Counted from the stretch's first letter, positions 16,404 to 26,093 are shown. The stretch: DNA of 64,000 bases from Variovorax davisae (GCF_030316845.1 NZ_JASZYS010000012.1:1-64000), one strand, 5' to 3'. Notes: generated by a model not told the origin, from the letters alone. Made by a program: numbers and translations.

Positions 16404-17921
16404 TCAGGCGTCCGAGACCTCGACCCGCCACGGGGTCTTCTGCCAGGCCAGCACTTCCTCGCGCAGCAGGTGGGCGGACTGCGGGAACAGCGCCGACCAG
16501 CCGGGGCGGCAGCCGACGATGAAGCGCCGCCCTTCGGGGCGTTCCAGCGTCAGACCCTGCAGGTCCGGATCGCGGCGCGCGTGGCACAGGATCACGGCCA
16601 GCCGCAAGGCGATCAGCTGCGAGACGAAAGTCTCGTCGTCGAGTGCGCTTTCGAGCTTGCGCAGCTTGCCGCGGTGGCCGAGCACCAGCTGGCTCAGGGC
16701 ATGCATCTCGTTGACCGCGAAGCCGGGGGCGTCGGCGTTGTCCAGGATGTAGGCGCCGTGCTTGTGGTATTCGCTGTGGGAGATCTGGGCCCCGATCTCG
16801 TGCAGCTGGGCGGCCCAGCCGAGCTTGCGCAGCGCCCGGCCGGCCCGGCTGGTGGTGCTGCCGCCGCGCGCCGCCGGGTTCAGCTGCACATAGAGGGAGG
16901 CCGCGGTCTCGCCGACCCGCTTGACCTGGGCCCGGTCGACCGGGAAGCGGGACGCGAGCCGCGCCACCGTGGCGGTGCGCAGGTCGGCGACCACGTCGTC
17001 GCGCTCCAGCAGTTCGTACAGCACGCCATGGCGCAGGGCGCCCTGGGCGACCCGCATCTCCTCGATCTCGAGCAGGTCGAACACCGCCCGCAGCACGCTG
17101 ACGCCGCCGCCGATCACCGGCTTGCGGTCTTCGCGCATGGCGTCGATGCGCAGCCGGTCGGCGCTGCCGGCCCGCAGCAGCCGGTCGACCAGCCAGTCGA
17201 GGCCTTCGCGGGTGACCAGGCCCGGCTCGTAGCCGGCCGCGGCCAGCACGTCGCCGACGGCGCCGATGGTGCCCGAGGCGCCGTACACCACGTCCCAGCG
17301 GTCGGGAAAGTAGGTGCCCAGCGCATCGTCGAGCACGGCCTTGGCCGCCACTTCCGCGGCCTGGAAGGCCGCGGGGGTGAACAGGCCCTGCGGGAAATGC
17401 TTCATCGACCAGGCGACGCTGCCGACCCGGTACGACTCCATGACTTCGGCCTCGTGCGCCTGGCCGATGATCATCTCGGTCGAGCGGCCGCCGATGTCCA
17501 CCACCAGGCGGCGTTCGCGGTCGCTGGCGTCGGTGTGGGGCAGGGTGTGGGCGACGCCCTGGTAGATCAGCCGGGCCTCTTCGCGGCCCGTGATGACGTC
17601 GATGCCGAAACCGAGCACGGTGCGCGCGCGCAGCAGGAATTCGTCCCGGTTGCGCGCCTCGCGCAGGGTCTGGGTGGCGACGGCCCGGACCTGGGAGCGG
17701 TCGAAGCCGGCCAGCCGTTCGCCAAAGCGCGCCAGGGCGTCCCAGCCGCGCTGCATCGCCTCCGGCGTCAGGTTGCGCGCGTCGTCCAGGCCGTTGCCCT
17801 GGCGCACGGTCTCCTTGAGGTACTCGGTGCGGTGGATCTGGCCATGGTCGACCTGGCCGATTTCGAGCCGGTAGCTGTTCGAACCGAGGTCGACCGCGGC
17901 GAGGCGGGTTCCGTTTTTCAT
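16404..17921 (-). CDS. ppx: Exopolyphosphatase / guanosine pentaphosphatase (Ppx/GppA)
   Basis: 505 aa. ASKHA fold with AAVDLGSNSYRLEIGQV at the N-terminus, the Ppx signature ATQTLREARN, the glycine-rich VVDIGGRSTEMIIG and GASGTIGAVGDVL, and a C-terminal HD-like helical region (LHEIGAQISHSEYHKHGAYIL). It releases phosphate from polyphosphate ends. The start ATG 17921 lacks a clear ribosome-binding site. A Pho box on its strand lies 64 bases upstream, so synthesis (ppk) and breakdown (ppx) of polyphosphate are both under PhoB. Confidence 0.93.
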   Translation of the reverse strand: MKNGTRLAAVDLGSNSYRLEIGQVDHGQIHRTEYLKETVRQGNGLDDARNLTPEAMQRGWDALARFGERLAGFDRSQVRAVATQTLREARNRDEFLLRARTVLGFGIDVITGREEARLIYQGVAHTLPHTDASDRERRLVVDIGGRSTEMIIGQAHEAEVMESYRVGSVAWSMKHFPQGLFTPAAFQAAEVAAKAVLDDALGTYFPDRWDVVYGASGTIGAVGDVLAAAGYEPGLVTREGLDWLVDRLLRAGSADRLRIDAMREDRKPVIGGGVSVLRAVFDLLEIEEMRVAQGALRHGVLYELLERDDVVADLRTATVARLASRFPVDRAQVKRVGETAASLYVQLNPAARGGSTTSRAGRALRKLGWAAQLHEIGAQISHSEYHKHGAYILDNADAPGFAVNEMHALSQLVLGHRGKLRKLESALDDETFVSQLIALRLAVILCHARRDPDLQGLTLERPEGRRFIVGCRPGWSALFPQSAHLLREEVLAWQKTPWRVEVSDA

Positions 17922-17984
17922 GATGAGGTGGAGAGGTCGGGGCCTGATCGTAGCCCGGCGGGGCTTCGAGGCTAGGCGGGCCGT

Positions 17985-18002
17985 GTGACGAATATGTGAC
18001 AG
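17985..18002 (-). promoter_or_regulatory. Pho box before ppx
   Basis: Read on the minus strand: CTGTCAC-N4-TCGTCAC, two half-sites with 11-base period, 64 bases before the ppx ATG and back-to-back with the pstS box. Confidence 0.65.
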
Positions 18003-18050
18003 CGACACATGGATACGCGCCGCCAAGGGCGATTTTCCCTCTGTGGGCGG

Positions 18051-18068
18051 GTGTCACGACGCTGTCAC
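18051..18068 (+). promoter_or_regulatory. Pho box before pstS
   Basis: GTGTCAC-N4-CTGTCAC, two half-sites with 11-base period, 65 bases before the pstS ATG and followed by a TCTAGA-like -10 at about 18077-18082. It should drive pstSCAB-phoU-phoBR. Confidence 0.75.
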
Positions 18069-18132
18069 ACAAGCTTTCTAGAGTCGCTGCCAAGCCCTCC
18101 AAGGGGGTCTCTTGCAGCTCAAAGGAAGCACC

Positions 18133-19170
18133 ATGAAAACGACGTTCAAATTTGCAGCCGCCGGCCTGATCGCCGCCGCTTTCGCCCATCTTCCGGCCTT
18201 CGCCCAGGAAGCCACCGGCGCCGGCGCCAGCTTCCCGGCCCCGCTTTACTCCAAGTGGGCCGCCGATTTCAACAAGGCCACCGGCGCCAAGATCAACTAC
18301 CAGTCGGTCGGCTCGGGTGCCGGCATCAAGCAGATCGATGCCAAGACGGTGGACTTCGGCGCCTCCGACATGCCGCTGTCCGACGACGAACTCAAGGCCA
18401 AGGGCCTGATGCAGTTCCCGACCGTCATCGGCGGCGTGATCCCGGTGGTCAACATCCAGGGCATCAAGCCGGGCGAACTCAAGCTCAGCGGCGCGGTCCT
18501 GGGCGACATCTACCTCGGCAAGATCACCAAGTGGAACGACGCCGCCATCAAGGCGCTGAACCCCTCGCTGAACCTGCCCGACGCCACCATCGCCCCGGTG
18601 CGCCGAGCCGACGGCTCCGGCACCACCTTCCTGTTCACCAACTACCTGAGCAAGGTCAACCCGGACTGGAAGGCCAAGGTCGGCGACGGCACGGCCGTGA
18701 ACTGGCCCACGGGCGCCGGCGGCAAGGGCAACGAGGGCGTCGCCGCCTTCGTGAACCGGCTGCCGAACTCGATCGGCTATGTCGAATACGCCTACGTCAA
18801 GCAGAACAAGATGACCTACGCGCAGATGCAGAACGCGGCCGGCCACTTCGTCTCGCCGGACGACGACGCCTTCAAGGCGGCGGCCGCGGGCGCCGACTGG
18901 TCGAAGACCTTCTACCAGGTGCTGACCGACCAGCAGGGCAAGGACGCCTGGCCGATCACCGGCGCGACCTTCATCCTGATGCACAAGTCGCAGGAGAAGC
19001 CGGCCCAGGCCACCACCACGCTCAAGTTCTTCGACTGGGCCTACAAGAACGGCGACAAGACCGCCGGCGACCTGGACTACGTGCCGATGCCCGACAAGGT
19101 GAAGGGCGCCATCGCCACCGCCTGGGGTGACATCAAGGACGCGTCGGGCAAGCCCGTCGCGATCAAGTAA
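18133..19170 (+). CDS. pstS: Phosphate ABC transporter, periplasmic binding protein
   Basis: 345 aa, ATG with AAAGGAA upstream. Signal peptide ends at about residue 25 (PAFAQEA). The phosphate-binding motifs are all present: ATGAGASFPAPLYSKW at the mature N-terminus, QSVGSGAGIKQI, DFGASDMPLSDDEL, and RADGSGTTFLFTNYLS. It captures inorganic phosphate and delivers it to PstCA. First gene of the pst-pho operon, behind a Pho box. Confidence 0.97.
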   Translation: MKTTFKFAAAGLIAAAFAHLPAFAQEATGAGASFPAPLYSKWAADFNKATGAKINYQSVGSGAGIKQIDAKTVDFGASDMPLSDDELKAKGLMQFPTVIGGVIPVVNIQGIKPGELKLSGAVLGDIYLGKITKWNDAAIKALNPSLNLPDATIAPVRRADGSGTTFLFTNYLSKVNPDWKAKVGDGTAVNWPTGAGGKGNEGVAAFVNRLPNSIGYVEYAYVKQNKMTYAQMQNAAGHFVSPDDDAFKAAAAGADWSKTFYQVLTDQQGKDAWPITGATFILMHKSQEKPAQATTTLKFFDWAYKNGDKTAGDLDYVPMPDKVKGAIATAWGDIKDASGKPVAIK

Positions 19171-19188
19171 GACCACCCCCCGGCGCGC

Positions 19189-20259
19189 ATGAGCACACCG
19201 CTTGACCGCGCGCCGGAATCGGAGCGACCCGTGTCATCCACATTCCCCGCCGGCGCCGGCCCGCTCGACCTCTCGGCCGAGCGCGCGCGTGCCAAAGTCA
19301 CTCCACCGCCGGCCAAGCGGCCGCGCAGCGGCCCCGCCACCGACCGCCTGTTCGGCTGGGCCGCCAAGGGCGCCGCGCTGCTGACCTTGGCGATGCTGAT
19401 CGGCATCCTGCTGTCGCTGCTGGTCGGCGCCTGGCCCGCGATCTCCAAGTTCGGCCTCGGCTTCCTCACCAGCAGCGTCTGGGACCCGGTGCAGGACCAG
19501 TACGGCGGCCTGGTGATGATCTACGGCACGCTGGCCACCTCGCTGATCGCGCTGCTGATCGCGGTGCCGGTGAGCTTCGGCATCGCGCTGTTCCTGACCG
19601 AGATGTCGCCGGCCTGGCTCAAGCGGCCGCTCGGCACCGCGATCGAGCTGCTGGCTGCCGTTCCGTCGATCGTCTACGGCATGTGGGGCCTGCTGGTGTT
19701 CGGCCCGATCCTGTCGACCTACGTGCAGCAGCCGCTGCAGAAGCTGTTCGAGGGCGTGCCCTACCTGGGCGCGCTGGTGTCGGGCCCGCCGGTGGGCATC
19801 GGCATCCTGTCGGCCGGCATCATCCTGGCGATCATGATCATCCCGTTCATCGCCTCGGTGATGCGCGACGTCTTCGAGGTCACGCCGCCGCTGCTCAAGG
19901 AGTCGGCCTACGGCCTGGGCTCCACCACCTGGGAAGTGGTTTCCAAGGTGGTGCTGCCCTACACCAAGGCCGGCGTCGTCGGCGGCATCATGCTCGGCCT
20001 CGGCCGGGCGCTGGGCGAGACCATGGCGGTCACCTTCGTGATCGGCAACACCAACCAGCTCAACTCCCTGTCGGTCTTCGAGCCCGCCAACAGCATCACC
20101 TCGGTGCTGGCCAACGAGTTCGCCGAAGCCGGGGCCGGCCTGCACCAGGCCTCGCTGATGTACCTCGGCCTGGTGCTGTTCTTCATCACCTTCGTGGTGC
20201 TGTCGCTGTCCAAGCTGCTGCTGGCGCAGATGAAGAAGAGCGAGGGCACCAAATCATGA
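19189..20259 (+). CDS. pstC: Phosphate ABC transporter permease
   Basis: 356 aa. A hydrophilic N-terminal extension of about 60 residues precedes six membrane helices; the permease signature EAA loop is ESAYGLGSTTWEVVSKVVLPYTKAGVVGG-like (about residues 232-260), followed by GRALGETMAVTFVIGN. Forms the inner-membrane channel with PstA. Start codon of pstA overlaps its stop (ATGA). Confidence 0.95.
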   Translation: MSTPLDRAPESERPVSSTFPAGAGPLDLSAERARAKVTPPPAKRPRSGPATDRLFGWAAKGAALLTLAMLIGILLSLLVGAWPAISKFGLGFLTSSVWDPVQDQYGGLVMIYGTLATSLIALLIAVPVSFGIALFLTEMSPAWLKRPLGTAIELLAAVPSIVYGMWGLLVFGPILSTYVQQPLQKLFEGVPYLGALVSGPPVGIGILSAGIILAIMIIPFIASVMRDVFEVTPPLLKESAYGLGSTTWEVVSKVVLPYTKAGVVGGIMLGLGRALGETMAVTFVIGNTNQLNSLSVFEPANSITSVLANEFAEAGAGLHQASLMYLGLVLFFITFVVLSLSKLLLAQMKKSEGTKS

Positions 20260-21140
20260 CCACTGCGGAACGACTCCTGAACGCCAAGACGCTCGAAGAG
20301 ACGCGCGCGGCCCGCTTCGCCGGCCGCAAGCGGCTCAACTTCGTCGCCCTGACCCTGTCGCTGGCCGCGATGGCCTTCGGCGTCTTCTGGCTGGTGTGGA
20401 TCCTTTGGGAAACGCTGCGCCTGGGCGTCGGCGGCCTGGCCCTGAGCACGCTGACCGAAATGACGCCGCCGCCGAACGAGGCCGGCGGCATCGCCAACGC
20501 GATCTTCGGCTCGCTGGTGATGGTGCTGATGGCCACCTTCGTCGGCACGCCGATCGGCATCATGGCCGGCATCTACCTGGCCGAGTACAACCCCAAGGGC
20601 TGGCTGTCGACCATCGTGCGCTTCGTCAACGACATCCTGCTGTCGGCCCCGTCGATCGTGATCGGCCTGTTCGTCTACGCCGTGGTGGTGGCCTACTTCA
20701 AGTCCTTCTCGGGCCTGGCCGGCGCGCTGGCGCTGGCGCTGATCGTGATTCCGGTCGTGATCCGCACCACCGAGAACATGCTGCAGCTGGTGCCCCCGGG
20801 CCTGCGCGAAGCGGCCTATGCGCTCGGCACGCCGAAGTGGAAGGTGATCCTCAGCATCACGCTGCGCGCGGCCCGCGCCGGCGTGGTCACGGGCATCCTG
20901 CTGGCGGTGGCGCGTATCGCCGGCGAGACCGCGCCGCTGCTGTTCACCGCGCTCAGCAACCAGTTCTGGACCTCCGACGTGACGCAGCCGATGGCCAGCC
21001 TGCCGGTGACCATCTTCAAGTTCGCGATGAGCCCGTACGAGAACTGGCAGCAGCTGGCCTGGGCCGGCGTGTTCCTGATCACCGTCGCCGTGCTGGCACT
21101 CAACATCCTCGCGCGGGTCCTGACGCGCAACAAGCTCTGA
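20256..21140 (+). CDS. pstA: Phosphate ABC transporter permease
   Basis: 294 aa, six predicted helices. Typical PstA features: EMTPPPNEAGGIANAIFGS, GIMAGIYLAEYNP, the EAA loop REAAYALGTPKWKVIL and ARIAGETAPLLFTAL. Translationally coupled to pstC by a 4-base overlap; pstB starts 8 bases after its stop. Confidence 0.96.
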   Translation: MTTAERLLNAKTLEETRAARFAGRKRLNFVALTLSLAAMAFGVFWLVWILWETLRLGVGGLALSTLTEMTPPPNEAGGIANAIFGSLVMVLMATFVGTPIGIMAGIYLAEYNPKGWLSTIVRFVNDILLSAPSIVIGLFVYAVVVAYFKSFSGLAGALALALIVIPVVIRTTENMLQLVPPGLREAAYALGTPKWKVILSITLRAARAGVVTGILLAVARIAGETAPLLFTALSNQFWTSDVTQPMASLPVTIFKFAMSPYENWQQLAWAGVFLITVAVLALNILARVLTRNKL

Positions 21141-21148
21141 GAAAAAAC

Positions 21149-21931
21149 ATGCCTACCACCACCCTCGCACAGCCGACGCGCTCGAAGATCTCGGTCAAGG
21201 ACCTGAACTTCTACTACGGCAAGTTCCACGCGCTCAAGGGCATCAACCTCGAGATTCCAGAAAACAAGGTGACCGCCTTCATCGGCCCGTCGGGCTGCGG
21301 CAAGTCGACCCTGCTGCGCACCTTCAACCGCATGTTCGAGCTCTATCCCGAGCAGCGCGCCGAGGGCACCATCGCCCTCGACGGCGAGAATCTGCTCACC
21401 TCCAAGCAGGACGTGGCGCTGATCCGCGCCAAGGTCGGCATGGTGTTCCAGAAGCCGACGCCGTTCCCGATGTCGATCTACGACAACATCGCCTTCGGCG
21501 TGAAGCTGTTCGAGACGCTCAGCGCCTCCGAGATGGACGACCGGGTCGAATGGGCGCTCAAGAAGGCGGCCCTGTGGACCGAGGTGCGCGACAAGCTGCA
21601 GCAAAGCGGTTCCGGCCTGTCGGGCGGCCAGCAGCAGCGCCTGTGCATCGCCCGCGGCATCGCGATCAAGCCCGAGGTGCTGCTGCTCGATGAACCCTGC
21701 TCGGCACTCGATCCGATCTCGACGGCGAAAATCGAGGAGTTGATCGCCGAGCTCAAAAGCGAGTACACCGTGGTCATCGTGACGCACAACATGCAGCAGG
21801 CGGCGCGTTGCAGCGACTACACCGCCTACATGTACCTGGGCGACCTGATCGAGTTCGGCGCCACCGAAGAGCTGTTCTTCAAGCCGAAGCGCAAGGAGAC
21901 CGAGGACTACATCACTGGCCGTTTCGGCTAA
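21149..21931 (+). CDS. pstB: Phosphate ABC transporter ATPase
   Basis: 260 aa. Walker A GPSGCGKST (46-54), Q-loop VFQKPTPFPMSIYDN, signature LSGGQQQRLCIAR and Walker B LLLDEPCSALDP with H-loop IVTHNM. Energises phosphate import and, with PhoU, relays phosphate status to PhoR. Confidence 0.97.
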   Translation: MPTTTLAQPTRSKISVKDLNFYYGKFHALKGINLEIPENKVTAFIGPSGCGKSTLLRTFNRMFELYPEQRAEGTIALDGENLLTSKQDVALIRAKVGMVFQKPTPFPMSIYDNIAFGVKLFETLSASEMDDRVEWALKKAALWTEVRDKLQQSGSGLSGGQQQRLCIARGIAIKPEVLLLDEPCSALDPISTAKIEELIAELKSEYTVVIVTHNMQQAARCSDYTAYMYLGDLIEFGATEELFFKPKRKETEDYITGRFG

Positions 21932-21940
21932 GGGGACGAC

Positions 21941-22642
21941 ATGACCGAAAAACATCTTTCCAGCCAGTTCGACAGCGAACTCAACACGGTGTCGTCGCGC
22001 GTGATGGAGCTCGGCGGCATGGTCGAGGCCCAGATCCACCAGGCGGTCTACGCGCTGCAGGAGTTCGACGCCGAGGCGGCCGAGCGGGTCGCCGAGACCG
22101 AGCACCGCGTGAACGCGATGGAGATCGAGATCGACCGCGAGCTGTCGTCGATCATCGCCCGCCGCCAGCCGACCGCGCGCGACCTGCGCCTGCTGATTGC
22201 CATCTCGAAGACCACCGCCAACCTCGAGCGCGTGGGCGACGAGGCCAACAAGATCGCCCGCATGGTCAAGTCGATCATCGAGAGCGGCTCGGCCCGGGCG
22301 CTGCCCTCGAGCGAGCTGCGCATCGCCGCCGACCTGGCCTCGGGCCTGCTGCGCAAGGCACTCGACGCCTTCGCGCGCCTGGACACCGCGGCGGCGCTGT
22401 CGATCCTGAAGGACGACGACCTGATCGACAAGGAGTTCGACGGCTTCGTGCGCAAGCTGGTCACCTACATGATGGAAGACCCGCGCAAGATCTCCGCCAG
22501 CCTCGACCTGCTGTTCCTTGCCAAGGCGATCGAGCGCATCGGCGACCACGCCAAGAACATCGCCGAGTTCATCATCTACATCGTCAAGGGCGCCGATGTG
22601 CGGCACACTTCGATGCAGGACATCGAGTCCGCGCTGCAATGA
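21941..22642 (+). CDS. phoU: Phosphate signalling regulator PhoU
   Basis: 233 aa, two three-helix repeats. Each carries the metal-binding E/DxxxD pattern (for example VGDEANKIARM at about 90-100 and IGDHAKNIAEFIIYI near 195-209). PhoU damps PhoR signalling and Pst activity when phosphate is ample. Starts 9 bases after pstB. Confidence 0.96.
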   Translation: MTEKHLSSQFDSELNTVSSRVMELGGMVEAQIHQAVYALQEFDAEAAERVAETEHRVNAMEIEIDRELSSIIARRQPTARDLRLLIAISKTTANLERVGDEANKIARMVKSIIESGSARALPSSELRIAADLASGLLRKALDAFARLDTAAALSILKDDDLIDKEFDGFVRKLVTYMMEDPRKISASLDLLFLAKAIERIGDHAKNIAEFIIYIVKGADVRHTSMQDIESALQ

Positions 22643-22661
22643 GCGCATCGCCACTGAATTC

Positions 22662-23354
22662 ATGAAGAAACCAAGGATCCTGATCGTCGAAGACGAGTCG
22701 TCGATCGCCGAGCTGATCGCCGTCAACCTGCGCCACAACGGCTTCGAGCCGATCTGGGCCGAAGACGGCGCCGCGGCGCAGCGCGAGATCGACGCCTTCC
22801 TGCCCGACCTGGTGCTGCTCGACTGGATGCTGCCCGGCCAGAGCGGCCTGCAGCTGGCCCGCCAGTGGCGCAAGGACCCGCGCACCAAGAGCATGCCGAT
22901 CCTGATGCTGACCGCGCGCGGCGACGAACCCGACAAGGTGGCCGGGCTGGATGCCGGCGCCGACGACTACATCACCAAGCCGTTCTCGACCCAGGAGATG
23001 CTGGCGCGCATCCGCGCCGTGCTGCGCCGCCGGGCGCCCGAGGCGGTGGCCGAGCGGGTCGAGATCGGCGAGCTGGCGCTCGACACCGCCACCCACCGGG
23101 TCACCTGGCAGGGCGCACCGCTGAAAGTGGGGCCGACCGAGTTCAAGCTGCTGGGCTTCCTGATGCAGCACGCCGAGCGCGTCCACAGCCGGGCCCAGCT
23201 GCTCGACAAGGTGTGGGGCGACCACGTCTACATCGAGGAGCGCACGGTCGACGTCCACGTCAAGCGCCTGCGCGAGTCGCTCGGCGCCGCCGCGCCGATG
23301 GTCGAGACGGTGCGCGGTGCCGGCTACCGGCTCACGGCCCAGGCGACCGTCTGA
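22662..23354 (+). CDS. phoB: Phosphate regulon response regulator
   Basis: 230 aa. Receiver domain with acidic pocket E10/D11, phospho-acceptor D54 (LLDWMLPG) and K106 (ITKPFS); C-terminal OmpR-type winged helix (KVGPTEFKLLGFLMQHAERV and ERTVDVHVKRLRESL). It should bind the three Pho boxes found in this window. Starts 19 bases after phoU; the ribosome-binding site is weak. Confidence 0.97.
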   Translation: MKKPRILIVEDESSIAELIAVNLRHNGFEPIWAEDGAAAQREIDAFLPDLVLLDWMLPGQSGLQLARQWRKDPRTKSMPILMLTARGDEPDKVAGLDAGADDYITKPFSTQEMLARIRAVLRRRAPEAVAERVEIGELALDTATHRVTWQGAPLKVGPTEFKLLGFLMQHAERVHSRAQLLDKVWGDHVYIEERTVDVHVKRLRESLGAAAPMVETVRGAGYRLTAQATV

Positions 23355-23410
23355 GCACCGATCGCGCCAGAGGCCTGGCCGGCTGCGGCCGGGCGGGATA
23401 ATCGTCCGGC

Positions 23411-24745
23411 ATGCCGTTTCGTATCGCCACCTTCCTCGCTGCTTCCGCCCTGGGCGGCGGCCTGGCCACGGCCTTGCTGAACTGGCACTACGCCTGGCTC
23501 GGGGCCTGGCTGGGCGCCGTGCTGTGGCTGCTGCTCGATGCCTGGCGCGCCCAGCGGCTGCTGAACGTGCTGCGCCGCGATGCCGCCGGGCTGCCCTCGC
23601 GCGGACCTGGCGTCTGGGGCGAACTGTCCGAGCGCATCCGCAAGCTGCTGCGCGAGCGCGAACAGCAGACCCGCCAGGCCGAAGACCGGCTGCAGGAATT
23701 CCTGGCCGCCATCCAGGCCTCGCCGAACGGCGTGGTGCTGCTCGACGAACAGGGCCGCATCGAATGGTGCAATCAGACGGCCGCCGGCCAGTTCGGCATC
23801 GATGCCGAGCGCGACCTGCTGCAGCACATGGCGAACTTGGTGCGCGACCCGGCGTTCGTGGCCTACCTGGCGTCCTGGAACTACAGCCGCGACGTCGTGA
23901 TCGACGCCCAGGGGCCGCAGCAGCGCAGCCATCCGGCCCGCCTGTCGGTGCAGGTGCACCCCTATGCCGGCAACCGCCGCATGCTGCTGACGCGCGACAT
24001 CACCTCGCTCGAGCAGGCCGAGGCGATGCGACGCGACTTCGTCGCCAACGTCTCGCACGAGATCCGCACGCCGCTCACGGTGCTGGCCGGCTTCGTCGAG
24101 ACGCTGCAGAACCTGCCGCTCGACGCCGAGGAGCGGGCCCGCTACCTGGGCCTGATGTCGCAGCAGTCGCACCGCATGGAAACGCTGGTCAACGACCTGC
24201 TGACCCTGTCGCGGCTGGAGGGTAGCGCGGCCCCGCCGGCGACCCGCTGGACGCGCATGCGGGCGTTGATGGCGCAGTGCGAGGACGAGGGCCGCGGCTT
24301 GTCGAGCCGGCTGAGCGCGCACGGGCATCGGCTGTCGTTCTCGATGGACGCCGACTCCGAGATCGCCGGCGCGCCGACCGAACTGCAGAGCGCCATGTCG
24401 AATCTGCTGAGCAACGCGATCCGCTACACGCCCGGCGGCGGCGAAGTCGCCGTGAGCTGGCGCCTGCTGCCCGACGGCCGTGGCGAATACGCGGTGCGCG
24501 ACAGCGGTCCGGGCATCGCGGCCGAGCATCTGCCGCGGCTGACCGAACGCTTCTACCGCATCGACCGCAGCCGCTCGCGCGAGACCGGCGGCACCGGCCT
24601 CGGGCTGGCGATCGTCAAGCACATTGCGCAGCGCCATGGCGCCGAACTGCGCATCGAGAGCACGCTCGGCAAGGGTTCGCGCTTCGCGCTGGTGTTTCCG
24701 CCGGCCCGGCTGCGGCAGGCGACGCCCCTCAGCGCCGTCGCCTGA
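23411..24745 (+). CDS. phoR: Phosphate regulon sensor kinase
   Basis: 444 aa. Two N-terminal hydrophobic segments (about 5-25 and 28-45), a short coiled stretch, a PAS domain (about 95-200: LQEFLAAIQASPNGVVLLDEQGR-like), then the HisKA box VANVSHEIRTPLT with H216, and the ATPase boxes SNLLSNAIRYTP, RDSGPGIAAEH and GGTGLGLAIVKHIA. Senses phosphate through PstSCAB-PhoU and phosphorylates PhoB. Last gene of the operon, overlapping the convergent MATE gene by 17 bases. Confidence 0.95.
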   Translation: MPFRIATFLAASALGGGLATALLNWHYAWLGAWLGAVLWLLLDAWRAQRLLNVLRRDAAGLPSRGPGVWGELSERIRKLLREREQQTRQAEDRLQEFLAAIQASPNGVVLLDEQGRIEWCNQTAAGQFGIDAERDLLQHMANLVRDPAFVAYLASWNYSRDVVIDAQGPQQRSHPARLSVQVHPYAGNRRMLLTRDITSLEQAEAMRRDFVANVSHEIRTPLTVLAGFVETLQNLPLDAEERARYLGLMSQQSHRMETLVNDLLTLSRLEGSAAPPATRWTRMRALMAQCEDEGRGLSSRLSAHGHRLSFSMDADSEIAGAPTELQSAMSNLLSNAIRYTPGGGEVAVSWRLLPDGRGEYAVRDSGPGIAAEHLPRLTERFYRIDRSRSRETGGTGLGLAIVKHIAQRHGAELRIESTLGKGSRFALVFPPARLRQATPLSAVA

Positions 24746-26093
24746 GCGTCGCCAGCAGCAGCGCGACGAACAGGCCGGCCGTGAGCGCTAGGGCCGCGGC
24801 GCCCATCAGCCAGAAGGCGAGCGGCGACGCCATCGCGGGCCAGGGCCCCATGCCGCGGTAGGCCAGCAGGTAGCCGCCGCCCAGCCCCATGCCCCACAGC
24901 AGCGCGCAATACAGCGCCAGCGGCATCACCGTGACGTGGTAGCAGCGGAGCACGAAGACGCACAGCGTCTGCAGTGCATCCGCGAAGTGATAGAGGGCGG
25001 TGGCCAGCAGCAGCGTGGCGCCGAGCGCGATCACCGCCGGGTTGGCCGAGTAGACGGCGGCCAGCTGCCAGCGCAGGGCCGCCATCGCGGCCGCGAACAG
25101 CAAGGCGAAGAGCACGGTCAGCTCGAAGCCGCGGGCACAGGCGCGCCGCGCGAGCGCGGCGTCGCCGGCGCCGAGCCAGAAGCTGACGCGCGCACTGGTC
25201 GCGATCGAGAGCGACAGCGGCATCATGTAGGCCACCGCCGTGAGGTTGGCGGCGATCTGGTGGGCCGCCGAGGCCGCGGTGCCCAGCCGGGCGATGAACA
25301 GCGCCATCAGCGTGAACGAAGTCACTTCGACCAGCACCGACAGCCCGGCCGGCACGCCCAGCCGGGCGAACTGGCGCAGTTGTCGCCAGTCGGGCGGCTC
25401 GACGCGCTGCCAGAAGCGGTAGCCGGTGTAGAAGGGATCGCTGCGCAAGAGCCAGATGGCGGCGCCGAGCATCGCGTAGTTGACCACCAGCGTGGCCCAG
25501 CCGCAGCCCACCAGTCCCATCGCCGGCAGCCCGGCGCCGCCGAAGGCGAACCAGATCGACAGCGGCAGCTTCAGGCCCAGCGAGGCCAGCTGCAGCCAGG
25601 TCACGAGCTGCGGCTTGCCCAGGCTCTGGCTGAGGGTGCTGAAGACGCGGAACAGCAGCGCCGGCGCCAGCCCGAAGGCCAGCACCCGGAGGTAGGCCTC
25701 GACGTCTTCGCGCATGGCCGCGGGCACCTCGGTCCAGCGCAGCAGGGGCGCGGGGAAGAGCAGCAGCGCCATGCCGAGCGCGACCGCGGCGGCACAGAGG
25801 TAGAGCGACTGGCGCACCGAACGGCCGACTTCGGCGGTGCGCCGGCCGCCGTGCAGTTCGGCCCAGATCGGCAGCAGGGCCTGCAGCCCGCCCATCAGCG
25901 AGACGTAGACGCTGATGAAGATCGCCGAGCCGACCGACAAGGCCGCCAGCGCGCCCTCGGCATAGCGGCCGGCCACGATCGTGTCGGTGACGCCGAAGGC
26001 CATCACCGCGAGCTGGCCGACCAGCACCGTCGCGGCGTGGCGGGCGATCACGCCTCGTTCCCGGCTGGCGCCGGGCCTGCTAGCCACCGCCAC
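24729..26093 (-). CDS. MATE-family efflux transporter
   Basis: 454 aa with about 12 membrane helices. N-terminal half: VLVGQLAVMAFGVTDTIVAGRYAEGALAA; second half: RLGVPAGLSVLVEVTSFTLMALFIARLGTAASAAHQIAANL, both typical NorM-like repeats. It would exchange Na+ or H+ for drugs or metabolites. GTG 26093 gives a 14-base overlap with the upstream glycosyltransferase; GTG 26087 is an alternative, and no strong ribosome-binding site settles it. Likely operon with the glycosyltransferase. Confidence 0.9.
   Translation of the reverse strand: MAVASRPGASRERGVIARHAATVLVGQLAVMAFGVTDTIVAGRYAEGALAALSVGSAIFISVYVSLMGGLQALLPIWAELHGGRRTAEVGRSVRQSLYLCAAAVALGMALLLFPAPLLRWTEVPAAMREDVEAYLRVLAFGLAPALLFRVFSTLSQSLGKPQLVTWLQLASLGLKLPLSIWFAFGGAGLPAMGLVGCGWATLVVNYAMLGAAIWLLRSDPFYTGYRFWQRVEPPDWRQLRQFARLGVPAGLSVLVEVTSFTLMALFIARLGTAASAAHQIAANLTAVAYMMPLSLSIATSARVSFWLGAGDAALARRACARGFELTVLFALLFAAAMAALRWQLAAVYSANPAVIALGATLLLATALYHFADALQTLCVFVLRCYHVTVMPLALYCALLWGMGLGGGYLLAYRGMGPWPAMASPLAFWLMGAAALALTAGLFVALLLATLRRRR

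Noticed and set aside
13947..17975. 1342-residue + strand frame across ppk and ppx
   Set aside because: Out-of-frame shadow of ppk and complement of ppx; Arg/Ala-rich with no domain.
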